From CAYGDP01 sp964348665 (lineage in GTDB: Bacteria > Verrucomicrobiota > Verrucomicrobiia > Palsa-1439 > CAYGDP01): 64,000 nucleotides of DNA. The stretch's first letter is position 1; the number at the start of each line of letters is the position of its first letter. The translations under genes and the position numbers were made by a program. Below the pieces are notes generated by a model that ran no database searches, was not told the origin of the DNA, and saw only the letters and a list, made by a program, of their open reading frames with translations. The stretch lies in assembly GCA_964348665.1 (NCBI GenBank), contig CAYGDP010000003.1, positions 1 to 64,000 on the forward strand, in the 5' to 3' direction. Shown piece after piece: positions 14,699-23,665 of the stretch.

Positions 14699-16759
14699 TT
14701 GTCGTCGGCCGCGAAAGGGACCGGCGAATTCAAAACCAACATGACTGGGTTTGGCCGCTACAATCTTCTGCTCAAACTCGGAGCGGGTGGCATGGGGACG
14801 GTCTATCTGGCGCGACAAAAAACGTTGCACCGGTACTGCGCCGTCAAGGTGATGAATCCTGAATTTTCCCATCATCCGCAAGCGGCCACGAGATTTCTGC
14901 GCGAGGCGCGGGCGACAGCGCAGCTTGCGCACCCCAATTTGGTGTCGGTGTACGACTGTGACCAGTACGAGGGAAAATATTTTCTCGCGATGGAATACAT
15001 CGAGGGGCTTAGCCTCGGTGATATTTTGCGGCAAAACGGTGCACTGCCGCTATCCTTGGCTCTCTATTGGTTGAATCAAACTCTGGTTGGCTTGGGTTAC
15101 ATTCATGGGCAACAGTTGATTCATCGCGACATCAAGCCAGACAACATCATGATTGGCGCAGATGGAAACGTGAAGATCATGGATTTGGGGCTGGCCAAGG
15201 CGCGGCTGGAGACCGACGCGGCAGTCACCACAACCGGCATGGTGATGGGTTCGCCCCAATATATGAGCCCGGAGCAGATCAACGACGCCAAGAGTGTCGA
15301 TCACCGGACCGACCTCTACGCGTTGGGCATCAGTTTCTACCAACTGCTTACCGGCAAGGCGCCGTTCCAGCGAAGCACGGCTGCTGCGGTCTGTATTGCG
15401 CATATCCAGGAGCCATTGCCATCCTTGCAGTTGAGCGATGCCGCTTTGACGCTGGCCCTCGATGGCCTCTTGACGCGAATGACCGCGAAAAAAGCCGATG
15501 AACGGTTTCAGTCGGCTGCGGAAATGCAGGAGGCCTTGCAACCGTGGTTGGATCAATATCCGCTCGATGAGAACTCTCAAGCATTCTTCAGTCGAATCAA
15601 CTTTGCTTCTCGTTCAGTGGCCCATCTTCTCGCCGCCGAAACCATCGATCCCGCGACAGTGGACGAGGATCCGGAGCCGCGTGCTCCCATCGTTGGCTTG
15701 CGAACGCAAGATTTGGCGGGGGCCGTCATCCCCAGCGTGCCGCCAGTAGCCTCTCCGGCACGTCCAGTGCCCCGCTGGCTCGTAATTATCATCGTTGTCA
15801 TCGTGACCGCGGGCGTCACATTGCCATTCCTGTTCAATAAACAACCTCTCCCGCCCGTCGCAAGCTCTCCCACACCAGCCGCGTCGTCCACCCCGCCCAT
15901 CGCGAATCCTGTCCCGACCCAACCGTCTTCGGTGAAAGTCGGCGGCTTATTGGTGCGCACCAAGCCTGAAAGAGCGATGGTAATGTTTCGTGCCGATTCC
16001 CGCGAAGCGCCGGCTGCGTTCAATGAAGTACCCGTCGGAAAATATCGCATCAAGGTCATTTTCGACGGTTATCGCGACACGGAGCAGGATATTGATATTG
16101 TCGAGAATCGAGTGACTGACCGGGAGATTGCTCTCACGCGCATTCCGGGGTCGTTCACGTTGGAAAGCATTCCCAGCGGCGCGGATGTTATCGTTGGCGA
16201 CGCGTATTTGGGGAAAACGCCGTATTCGTTCTCGGGAGGAGATGGCGAGGAGATTGGGAGTCTGATTCGGATGACGGGTTATGCGCCGAGGCCGGTTCGC
16301 ATCACGCTTCGGGAGGCGGGCGGCTCGGCGCGAGTGCAGTTGGATCGAGAAACGGTTGCCACCGCGATTCCACCGCCGGGCAGCGCGAACCAAGAACCAG
16401 CCAAGCCGCCTCTGCCACCCGGGGTGGACCCGAATAGCGATCTCGCGAAGGAAATGCAATTTGTGGATTCGATTTTGAACCGAACCCAAGACGCTTCCGT
16501 CGCCGATTGGCCTTCAGAAAAACAGAGGATTTTGGACGAAGTGGAAACTTGGGTAAAACAGTTGGGGGCGAGAGACAATGACGCCATCCGTACCACCAAG
16601 ACAGACATCAGCCAAGTTCTAGAGGAAATCCGCAAACTGACTGCGCGGTTGGAACAGGATGGCAAACGCAATTACGGCCGCCGAATAGCTGACCCGCTGC
16701 ACAAAGCCATTGGTGGGCCGATGGGGGGTGGTCGGCGCCCGCCTCCGCCGCCTCGGTAA
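14699..16759 (+). CDS. Membrane Ser/Thr protein kinase with extracytoplasmic PEGA region
   Basis: A 686-aa Hanks-type kinase. The cytoplasmic kinase domain (about 20-285) has LGAGGMGTVYLA, Lys in CAVKVM, catalytic HRDIKPDN (about 142-149), DLG in place of DFG (about 162) and the GSPQYMSPEQ activation segment. After a linker there is one membrane helix (about 360-379), then two PEGA-like beta modules (about 415-545) and a Pro-rich C-terminus. The start is TTG at 14699 or ATG at 14741; neither has a good ribosome site. Pairing with the FHA gene suggests a phosphosignalling unit sensing the envelope. Confidence 0.92.
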   Translation: MSSAAKGTGEFKTNMTGFGRYNLLLKLGAGGMGTVYLARQKTLHRYCAVKVMNPEFSHHPQAATRFLREARATAQLAHPNLVSVYDCDQYEGKYFLAMEYIEGLSLGDILRQNGALPLSLALYWLNQTLVGLGYIHGQQLIHRDIKPDNIMIGADGNVKIMDLGLAKARLETDAAVTTTGMVMGSPQYMSPEQINDAKSVDHRTDLYALGISFYQLLTGKAPFQRSTAAAVCIAHIQEPLPSLQLSDAALTLALDGLLTRMTAKKADERFQSAAEMQEALQPWLDQYPLDENSQAFFSRINFASRSVAHLLAAETIDPATVDEDPEPRAPIVGLRTQDLAGAVIPSVPPVASPARPVPRWLVIIIVVIVTAGVTLPFLFNKQPLPPVASSPTPAASSTPPIANPVPTQPSSVKVGGLLVRTKPERAMVMFRADSREAPAAFNEVPVGKYRIKVIFDGYRDTEQDIDIVENRVTDREIALTRIPGSFTLESIPSGADVIVGDAYLGKTPYSFSGGDGEEIGSLIRMTGYAPRPVRITLREAGGSARVQLDRETVATAIPPPGSANQEPAKPPLPPGVDPNSDLAKEMQFVDSILNRTQDASVADWPSEKQRILDEVETWVKQLGARDNDAIRTTKTDISQVLEEIRKLTARLEQDGKRNYGRRIADPLHKAIGGPMGGGRRPPPPPR

Positions 16760-16840
16760 GAAGTTTGGACTCGTTTTTCGATGTTTACAAACCCGCCCAA
16801 TTTTGTGAAGCTTCTGAACCCAACAAACAAAGGATAGACC

Positions 16841-18226
16841 ATGAACAAAACCTCCAATAATCCCATCGGCAATTCTACCAACCGCCGTGATTTTATCAAA
16901 ACCACCGGCAAAATCGCAGCGGTTGGCGCGCTCGCGGGCGTCGAGATCCCTCACGTCTACGCGCAGGAGAGCAATACCATCAACCTCGCCCTCGTCGGGT
17001 GCGGCGGTCGCGGGGGCGGCGCCACTATGGATGCGATGAACAGCAAGTATGGCCCCGTCAAGCTCGTCGCGATGGCAGATGTTTTTCAGAGCCGGCTCAA
17101 GGGAAAATATGAGTCTTTGAAAAAGGAGCGGCCCGAGCAGGTAGACGTATCGGAAGAGAGGCGTTTTCTCGGTTTTGACGCCTACAAAAAGGCGGCGGAT
17201 TGCCTTAAACCCGGTGACGTGATGATTTGCGCGACGCCCCCGGCGTTCCGATGGGTTCATTTAAAGTATGCCATTGAGAAAGGAATCAATATCTTTCTCG
17301 AAAAACCAGTGGCGGTGGACGGCCCGAGCGCCCGGCGGGTATTGCAGTTGGCGCAGGAGGCGGACAAGAAAGGAATCCGGGTCGCCATTGGGTTGATGTG
17401 TCGTCATTGCCGTTCGCGCCAGGCGCTCTTTCAAAAAATTCGCGAGGGCGTCATGGGCGACGTCCTGATGATGCGCGCCTATCGTCAGCACGGCCCCAGC
17501 GAGCATTGTTTTGTCGGACCAAAACCCGATAACATGACCGAAGTGCTTTATCAGGTGAAGAATTTCCATAGTTTTCTCTGGTCCGGTGGCGGGCTCTATA
17601 GCGACTTCAACATTCATCAGGTTGACGAGATGTGTTGGATGAAGAATGAATGGCCTGTAAAAGCGGAAGGGATCGGCGGACGACATTACCGTGGCAATGC
17701 GATGGATCAAAACTTTGACAATTACGCTGTAGAATTCACGTTTGCCGATGGTTCGAAGGGTCTTCACTATAGCCGCATTATGACCGGGTGCAACGAGCAG
17801 TTTAATACGTTAGCGCATGGTAGCAAAGGAGCCGCAGTAATCTGCGAACGCGAACATACTACCGCCCGGTGCCGTATTCATAGCGGCCAGGACTTTTCCA
17901 ATAAGAAAGATATTATCTGGCAGTTCGGCCAGAACGAGCCCAATCCGTACGTGATGGAATGGGATGACTTCCTCGATGCCATTCGCAACAACAAGCCGTA
18001 CAACGAAGCCAAGCGCGGCGCAGAAGCCAGTCTTGTCACGGTGATGGGCAGGTATGCCGCGCATACCGGACAAGCGATTACCTTCGATCAAATGCTCAAC
18101 CACGAACATGAATTCGCGCCCGACTTGGAGAAACTCACGATGGAATCTCCCGCGCCGCTCCAGCTCGGACCCGACGGTAAATATCCCCACCCTGAACCGG
18201 GCAAGAAAAAGAATCGGGAATATTAA
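16841..18226 (+). CDS. Tat-exported Gfo/Idh/MocA-family oxidoreductase
   Basis: A 461-aa NAD(P)-dependent oxidoreductase. A twin-arginine signal (NRRDFIKTTGKIAAVGALAG, Arg15-Arg16) directs it to the periplasm. The dinucleotide fold has LVGCGGRGGG (about 54-63), the family motif EKPVAV is near 152, and DFNIHQVDEMCWM provides the catalytic Asp/His region. Exported Gfo/Idh proteins are numerous in PVC bacteria and are usually tied to sugar metabolism, but the substrate cannot be read from sequence. AAAGGA lies 7 nt upstream of the ATG. A REP-like hairpin follows the gene. Confidence 0.9.
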   Translation: MNKTSNNPIGNSTNRRDFIKTTGKIAAVGALAGVEIPHVYAQESNTINLALVGCGGRGGGATMDAMNSKYGPVKLVAMADVFQSRLKGKYESLKKERPEQVDVSEERRFLGFDAYKKAADCLKPGDVMICATPPAFRWVHLKYAIEKGINIFLEKPVAVDGPSARRVLQLAQEADKKGIRVAIGLMCRHCRSRQALFQKIREGVMGDVLMMRAYRQHGPSEHCFVGPKPDNMTEVLYQVKNFHSFLWSGGGLYSDFNIHQVDEMCWMKNEWPVKAEGIGGRHYRGNAMDQNFDNYAVEFTFADGSKGLHYSRIMTGCNEQFNTLAHGSKGAAVICEREHTTARCRIHSGQDFSNKKDIIWQFGQNEPNPYVMEWDDFLDAIRNNKPYNEAKRGAEASLVTVMGRYAAHTGQAITFDQMLNHEHEFAPDLEKLTMESPAPLQLGPDGKYPHPEPGKKKNREY

Positions 18227-18250
18227 AATTAGAAATTCCCCGATTGGTGG

Positions 18251-18270
18251 CACAGGCGTCCCTGCCTGTG
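18251..18270. terminator. Hairpin between convergent genes (possible terminator or REP)
   Basis: CACAGGC (18251-18257), a 6-nt loop and GCCTGTG (18264-18270) form a 7-bp perfect stem in the 93-bp gap between two convergent genes. There is no U-tract, so it may be a REP-like element rather than an intrinsic terminator. Confidence 0.45.
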
Positions 18271-18319
18271 AATTTACGGACATGTCTGTGGCAAGTCCCT
18301 ATTGCGCAAGGGATGAGTT

Positions 18320-19816
18320 CTACGCCAAAATTTCCTTCACCACTTTCCCATGCACGTCGGTCAGGCGATAGTCGCGGCCTTGAAACCGATAGGTCATTTG
18401 CGTGTGATCAATGCCGAGCAGGTGCAACAGCGTCGCGTGGTAATCGTGGATGTGCACCGGGTCTTTGATGATGTTGTAGCAGTAATCGTCCGTTTCGCCG
18501 AAAACGATCCCCGGCTTCACGCCGCCACCAGCCATCCAAAGTGTGAAACATCGCCCGTGATGGTCGCGGCCATGATTGTCCTTGGTCAGCGCGCCCTGGC
18601 TGTAAATCGTGCGGCCAAATTCGCCGCCCCAGATGACGAGTGTGTCATCCAACATCCCGCGTTGTTTCAAATCTTGGATCAGCGCTGCGCTCGGCTTGTC
18701 CACGTCGCGACATTGGCCGCGAATCTGCCGCGGCAAATCGCTGTGCTGATCCCACCCGCGATGAAATAGCTGCACGAATCGCACGCCGCGTTCCACCATC
18801 CGCCGCGCCAACAAACAATTGCGCGCATAGCCGCCGTCCGCGCGGTCGGCGTCGTTCAATCCGTATAGGTCGAGTATCGCTTTGGGTTCCTTCGATAAAT
18901 CCGTCAACTCCGGCACGCTCGCCTGCATCCGATACGCCATTTCATATTGCGCGATGCGGCCGGTGATTTCGGGGTCGTGAAACGTTTGCTCGCCGATCTG
19001 ATTCAACTCGCGCACGCCGTCCAGCATCGCGCGGCGGGTGTCAGTATCAATCCCCGGCGGATTCGACAAGTACAACACCGGATCGCCACTGCCGCTCCGA
19101 AAACGAACGCCCTGATGCGACGTCGGCAGAAATCCGCTCGACCAATGCCGCGCCGTGAGCGGTTGATCGGTTTTGTTGCCGCTGCCTTGCGTGATCATCA
19201 CCACGAACGCCGGCAGATCGCGGTTCTCACTGCCGATGCCGTAGCTCAACCACGACCCAATGCTCGGCCGCCCCGGCTGCTGAAATCCAGTCTGCATAAA
19301 CGTCACGCCCGGATCGTGATTGATGGACTCGGTATTGAGCGTTTTGACGATGCAAATCTCATCCGCGATACTGGCGATGTTGGGCAGCAGTTCGCTGATC
19401 CATGCGCCCGATTTACCGTGTTGTTTGAACTCAAACATTGGCGCCACCACCGGAAACTTTGCCTGTCCCGATGTCATCCCCGTGATTCGCTGCCCCATTC
19501 GCACTGAGCCGGGCAACTCCTGGCCATGCAACTCACGCAACTTCGGTTTGTAATCAAACAAATCCATGTGGGACGGTCCGCCCGATTGAAAGAGATAAAT
19601 GATCCGCTTGGCTTTCGGCGCAAAATGGAGCGTCGGCAGCGCGCCGAACGTCTTCGGCAGCGTCTCCGCGGCAAAGAGCCGGTCATTGAGTAGCGACGCC
19701 AACGCCACTGACCCGATTCCCGTCGCCATCCGCCCAAAAAACTGTCGGCGCGTGATCAGTCGGGCCGTCTCGGCATCGAGATGCTGATACAAATGATCGT
19801 TGCAATTACAGTTCAT
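18320..19816 (-). CDS. DUF1501 domain protein, Tat-exported (copy A)
   Basis: A 498-aa protein of the DUF1501 family (alkaline-phosphatase-like fold). It has a twin-arginine signal (TRRQFFGRMATGIGSVALASLL) and the hallmark LFQSGGPSHMDLFDYKP. Family members are almost always encoded beside a PSCyt1/DUF1553 protein in Planctomycetes and Verrucomicrobia, and their activity is not established. The start lies 2 nt after the stop of the upstream PSCyt gene, so the two are one transcription unit. Copy B is at 26793-28253. Confidence 0.92.
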   Translation of the reverse strand: MNCNCNDHLYQHLDAETARLITRRQFFGRMATGIGSVALASLLNDRLFAAETLPKTFGALPTLHFAPKAKRIIYLFQSGGPSHMDLFDYKPKLRELHGQELPGSVRMGQRITGMTSGQAKFPVVAPMFEFKQHGKSGAWISELLPNIASIADEICIVKTLNTESINHDPGVTFMQTGFQQPGRPSIGSWLSYGIGSENRDLPAFVVMITQGSGNKTDQPLTARHWSSGFLPTSHQGVRFRSGSGDPVLYLSNPPGIDTDTRRAMLDGVRELNQIGEQTFHDPEITGRIAQYEMAYRMQASVPELTDLSKEPKAILDLYGLNDADRADGGYARNCLLARRMVERGVRFVQLFHRGWDQHSDLPRQIRGQCRDVDKPSAALIQDLKQRGMLDDTLVIWGGEFGRTIYSQGALTKDNHGRDHHGRCFTLWMAGGGVKPGIVFGETDDYCYNIIKDPVHIHDYHATLLHLLGIDHTQMTYRFQGRDYRLTDVHGKVVKEILA

Positions 19817-19818
19817 TA

Positions 19819-22800
19819 CTATCCCTTCGTGACCGTCTCATCCAGATTCAGGATTGTGTTGGCGACGATGGTCCACGCGGCCAGTTCCGCCGCATCGAGT
19901 TTTTCATTTCGGGGGGATTCGCCGACGGCGAGCAGCTTCTTTGCAGCGTCAACGTCTGCGCGATACTTGGACAGTTGCACGTTGAAGATTTTCTCCAACA
20001 CGCTGATTTCTTTCGCCGTCGGTTTGCGCGCGGTGGCCAGCCGGAACGCGAACGCAATGCGCTCTTGTGGTTTCGTTCCTCCATCGGTGATCATCCGCTC
20101 GGCCAGTTTGCGGGCAGCCTCCACATACGTCGGGTCGTTCATCAAAATCAACGCTTGCAACGGCGTGTTGGTGCGCGGACGCCGGACGGTGCAGACTTCG
20201 CGGTCGGGCGCGTCCATCGTGGAAAGGGTGGGCGGCGGACAGGTGCGCTTCCAAAAAGTGTACATGGTGCGACGATACAAATCCGCGCCGTGATCCTGTT
20301 TATACTTCTGCGCAGACCAGTTGTCGCTGTCCCCGCGTGACATTAACTCTTCCCAAAGACCCGCCGGTTGATAGGGGGAAACGCTTTTGCCGCCAATCTC
20401 GTCGTTGAGCAGGCCGCTGACTGCCAGTGCTTGGTCACGAATAAATTCCGCCGGCAATCGCAGCCGGGGTCCGCGCGCGAGTAACCGGTTTTCTGGGTCA
20501 CGCTCGCGCAGCGTCGGTGTGACGACCGAGGACTGCCGATAGGTTGCGCTGGTGACGATGAGTCGCTGCACGTGTTTTACGTCCCAACCGCTGCGGACAA
20601 ATTCCGTCGCCAGCCAGTCGAGCAATTCTGGATGACTTGGCCACTCGCCTTGCGCGCCGAAATCTTCGACGGTTTTTACGATGCCCGTTCCGAAATACGC
20701 CTGCCAGAAGCGGTTCATAACGACGCGCGCGGTGAGCGGGTTTTCGGGCGCAACGAGCCAGCGGGCCAAACCGAGGCGATTAACGGGGGCATCTTTCGGC
20801 AATGGCGCCAGGACGGCAGGAGTGGCCGCGGTGACTTTCTCGCCTTTCTTGTCGTATTGACCGCGCACGAGCAGGAATGTATCGCGCGGTTTGGCCATTT
20901 CTTGCATCACCATCGTGGTGCGGATCTGTCCCTCGACTTCCTCGCGCGATTTGCGCAGCACGGCAAATTCGTCGGCGAAAACCTTTGTGTCGGGATAAAC
21001 ACTGGCGCGGAAAAAGTCGCGCAGTTCGGCGCGCTGCGTTTCAGTGCGTTGCGCTGGCGCGATCCCAAGGATCTTTTTCTGGTTGTCCGGAATTGTGGGC
21101 GCGCCGTGGGGGTGCGTGGCGGCGGTGGCGCTGATTCGGAACCGGCCGAGTTGATGCTGGCCAAATTGCGACTGGAAATCGAGCGCAAGCGTCAGGACTT
21201 CGCTCCCGGAAATTGGCCGTTCCAGTTCGAAGATGGCGAAGTGGCGCTTGCCGACTTCGGGATAAAGCGCCCAACCGGTTTTCGGATCGGCATCCACCGC
21301 GTTTGCAACGGGGAATCCATCCTGGCTGAAATCAGCGCTGGCGGCCTTAAACTTCGCCGGCTTGGTTCCCACGGCAAGCCGCACGTCGGTCATGACGACG
21401 TTACCGTTGGGCGAGCGTCCCGCGAATTTGCGCTCTTTGTCGGGCAACGCCTCGACGCGAATGGCGGTGATATTTTTGAGGTCGCTTGTCGCGCCGACTG
21501 TGTAAGTTTCTGTCGCTGGATTCGCGCCGCTCACCAGAATCGCGCCGTCGTCTTCCTGGACGAGCGTCGCGCCGCCGGAGGATTTCAGATCGACCGGATG
21601 AAGCGTGGTCCATTCCGGTTTTTGCGCTGAACCCGCGCTGGTTTCCCATTCGGCTTGCGCGGCATCGGCATCGCGCATCGGGGCGCGGAGTTGGTTCTCG
21701 ACCTGCGCGATTTCGAACGTGAGATGGTCAATCTGTCGCTGCTGTGACGACGTGGGAACCTTCAGGAGCGGCCCGGCGTTGCCTTTGCTGCCATCGAGAC
21801 CGTTCTCGGGGACGTTGTGGAAGAACGCAAAGAGCTGGTAAAATTCCGCTTGCGAGAGCGGGTCGTATTTATGGTCATGACACTGGGCGCACCCGAGTGT
21901 CAGGCCGAGCCAGACGGTCGCGGTGGTGTTGACGCGGTCCACGATATAAGCGGTGTGATATTCCTCCGGAATCGCCCCGCCCTCGAAATTGATCATGTGA
22001 TTACGGTGAAAACCCGTCGCGATCCGCTGGTCGAGAGTCGGATTCGGCAGCAAATCTCCCGCCACTTGGTCGATGGTGAATTGGTCGAAGGGCTGATTGC
22101 GGTTGAACGATTCAATCACCCACTCGCGCCACCGCGTCATATCGCGTCCCGCGTCAATGTGATACCCATGCGTGTCGGCGTACCGCGAAGCGTCGAGCCA
22201 ATCCAAGGTCATCCGCTCTCCATACCGCGGCGAGGCGAGCAGCCGATCCACCACTTTTTCATAGGCGTTGGGAGATTTGTCCGCGAGAAATGCGTCCACC
22301 TCGGCTGGCGTCGGCGGCAATCCGGTCAGATCGAAGGTCACTCTCCGGATCAGGATCTCGCGCGACGCTTCAGGGGAGAGCGTGAGCTTTTCAGTTTCCA
22401 ATCGTGCCAAGATATATTGATCGATCGGATTGCGAGTTTCGAATTTCGATTTTCGGATTTGGGGAACAGGAGGTTGTGAGGGTGGAATAAACGCCCAATG
22501 TTTCTGATATTCCGCGCCTTCGGCAATCCATTGTTTGAGCAGCGCGACCTGTCGCTCCGACAATTTCTTGCCCGATTTGGCGGGCGGCATGTGGTCGTCG
22601 GGATCGGTCGCCGTGATGCGGCGCACCAGTTCACTTTTTTCGGGGTGTTTGGGAACAATAACGGCGTAGCCGCCCTGGTCTTTGATCGCTTCCTCGCGCA
22701 AGTCGAGCCGGAGTTTGGCCTCGCGCGCCTTTTCGTCCGGCCCGTGGCATTTCCAGCAGGTCTCGGAGAGGATTGGCCGGATATCGCGATTGAACTGAAT

Positions 22801-22890
22801 TTTCGCGGGCAGCGAAGGTTCGGCTGCGCTTGCGCTGTGCGCGATCCCCGCGAAGACTATCCACTGAAAACATCGAATCATCGCTCGCAT
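19819..22890 (-). CDS. PSCyt1-DUF1549-DUF1553 multidomain cytochrome-like protein (copy A)
   Basis: A 1,023-aa exported protein. A signal peptide (about 1-22) is followed by a planctomycete cytochrome-C-like domain with CWKCH (Cys45, Cys48, His49), then DUF1549 with a second CAQCH motif near residue 335, an inserted beta-rich region (about 430-620) and C-terminal DUF1553 (FWQAYFGTGIVKTVEDFGAQGEWPSHPELLDWLA). Haem attachment is likely at the first CxxCH; function in the family is unproven, and roles in polysaccharide degradation have been suggested. The ATG at 22890 is preferred over a TTG two codons upstream. Confidence 0.92.
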   Translation of the reverse strand: MRAMIRCFQWIVFAGIAHSASAAEPSLPAKIQFNRDIRPILSETCWKCHGPDEKAREAKLRLDLREEAIKDQGGYAVIVPKHPEKSELVRRITATDPDDHMPPAKSGKKLSERQVALLKQWIAEGAEYQKHWAFIPPSQPPVPQIRKSKFETRNPIDQYILARLETEKLTLSPEASREILIRRVTFDLTGLPPTPAEVDAFLADKSPNAYEKVVDRLLASPRYGERMTLDWLDASRYADTHGYHIDAGRDMTRWREWVIESFNRNQPFDQFTIDQVAGDLLPNPTLDQRIATGFHRNHMINFEGGAIPEEYHTAYIVDRVNTTATVWLGLTLGCAQCHDHKYDPLSQAEFYQLFAFFHNVPENGLDGSKGNAGPLLKVPTSSQQRQIDHLTFEIAQVENQLRAPMRDADAAQAEWETSAGSAQKPEWTTLHPVDLKSSGGATLVQEDDGAILVSGANPATETYTVGATSDLKNITAIRVEALPDKERKFAGRSPNGNVVMTDVRLAVGTKPAKFKAASADFSQDGFPVANAVDADPKTGWALYPEVGKRHFAIFELERPISGSEVLTLALDFQSQFGQHQLGRFRISATAATHPHGAPTIPDNQKKILGIAPAQRTETQRAELRDFFRASVYPDTKVFADEFAVLRKSREEVEGQIRTTMVMQEMAKPRDTFLLVRGQYDKKGEKVTAATPAVLAPLPKDAPVNRLGLARWLVAPENPLTARVVMNRFWQAYFGTGIVKTVEDFGAQGEWPSHPELLDWLATEFVRSGWDVKHVQRLIVTSATYRQSSVVTPTLRERDPENRLLARGPRLRLPAEFIRDQALAVSGLLNDEIGGKSVSPYQPAGLWEELMSRGDSDNWSAQKYKQDHGADLYRRTMYTFWKRTCPPPTLSTMDAPDREVCTVRRPRTNTPLQALILMNDPTYVEAARKLAERMITDGGTKPQERIAFAFRLATARKPTAKEISVLEKIFNVQLSKYRADVDAAKKLLAVGESPRNEKLDAAELAAWTIVANTILNLDETVTKG

Positions 22891-22941
22891 AGTCAACCGG
22901 CCATAATCATGACCCTTTTATCGCCACATTGCAAGACTCCC

Positions 22942-22971
22942 TTGCGTTCCACAAGGCCGAACGGTTATAGT
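22942..22971 (+). promoter_or_regulatory. Candidate promoter, leaderless spacing
   Basis: TTGCGT (22942-22947), an 18-bp spacer and TATAGT (22966-22971) end 7 nt before the ATG at 22979. Transcription would begin at or next to the start codon. It faces the PSCyt copy A gene divergently. Confidence 0.5.
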
Positions 22972-22978
22972 GCCAGCA

Positions 22979-23659
22979 ATGAGATGGCAAGCTTGGATGT
23001 TCTTGGGCGCAATGACGTGGGCTGTGTGTCCAACGGACACATTCTCACAAGGCAGCGTCGAGGGCACCATTCGATTGCTTCCGCCCGCTTCAGGCGTGCC
23101 CCCCAGCGCCCGGTATCAACTCAAGTCCACCGGCCCGGTGGATGTCTCCATCCCGCGACGAGCGATCGTGTTTCTCGAGGGAAATTTTCCCTCCGCGACC
23201 GACCAACCAACCGCTGGCGATTTGCCGCCTCTCACGATGGAACAAAAAAATTTCCAGTTCAGCCCCCGCCTGTTGGCCATTCGGCGAGGGTCCCGCGTGG
23301 CTTTCCCTAATCTGGACGACGATTATCACAATGTTTTCTCGTATTCGAAAGCCAAGGAATTTGATCTCGGCCGCTACCGCAAAGACGAGCGCGCGCCGAC
23401 GCTGGTCTTCGACAAGACCGGAATCGTCGAGCTTGGATGCGAAATCCACGAGCATATGCAGGCGATTATCGTGGTGCTCGACACACCTTATTTCACCAGC
23501 ACGGACATCGATGGCCGATACCGGCTAGAAAATCTTCCCGCGGGAAAATTTACTCTCAAGGTGTGGCTAAACAAGAAAACGACATGGTCGGAATCGGTCG
23601 AACTAAAAGCCGGACAAAAACTGCGCGTGGATTTTCCGCCCCCCGCGCCCGCGCAGTGA
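22979..23659 (+). CDS. Exported cupredoxin-like protein with C-terminal carboxypeptidase-regulatory-like domain
   Basis: A 226-aa secreted protein. A signal peptide (MRWQAWMFLGAMTWAVCPTDTFSQ) precedes a cupredoxin-like domain (about 30-170) carrying a candidate type-1 copper site: His in DDDYHNVF and Cys-x2-His-x2-Met in GCEIHEHM. The last 50 residues (STDIDGRYRLENLPAGKFTLKVW) look like a carboxypeptidase-regulatory-like beta domain. The arrangement resembles proteins annotated as methylamine-utilisation or plastocyanin-like. A GTG at 22970 is an alternative start but falls inside the -10 element. The cyclase gene follows after 6 nt, indicating an operon. Confidence 0.8.
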   Translation: MRWQAWMFLGAMTWAVCPTDTFSQGSVEGTIRLLPPASGVPPSARYQLKSTGPVDVSIPRRAIVFLEGNFPSATDQPTAGDLPPLTMEQKNFQFSPRLLAIRRGSRVAFPNLDDDYHNVFSYSKAKEFDLGRYRKDERAPTLVFDKTGIVELGCEIHEHMQAIIVVLDTPYFTSTDIDGRYRLENLPAGKFTLKVWLNKKTTWSESVELKAGQKLRVDFPPPAPAQ

Positions 23660-23665
23660 GCCACC

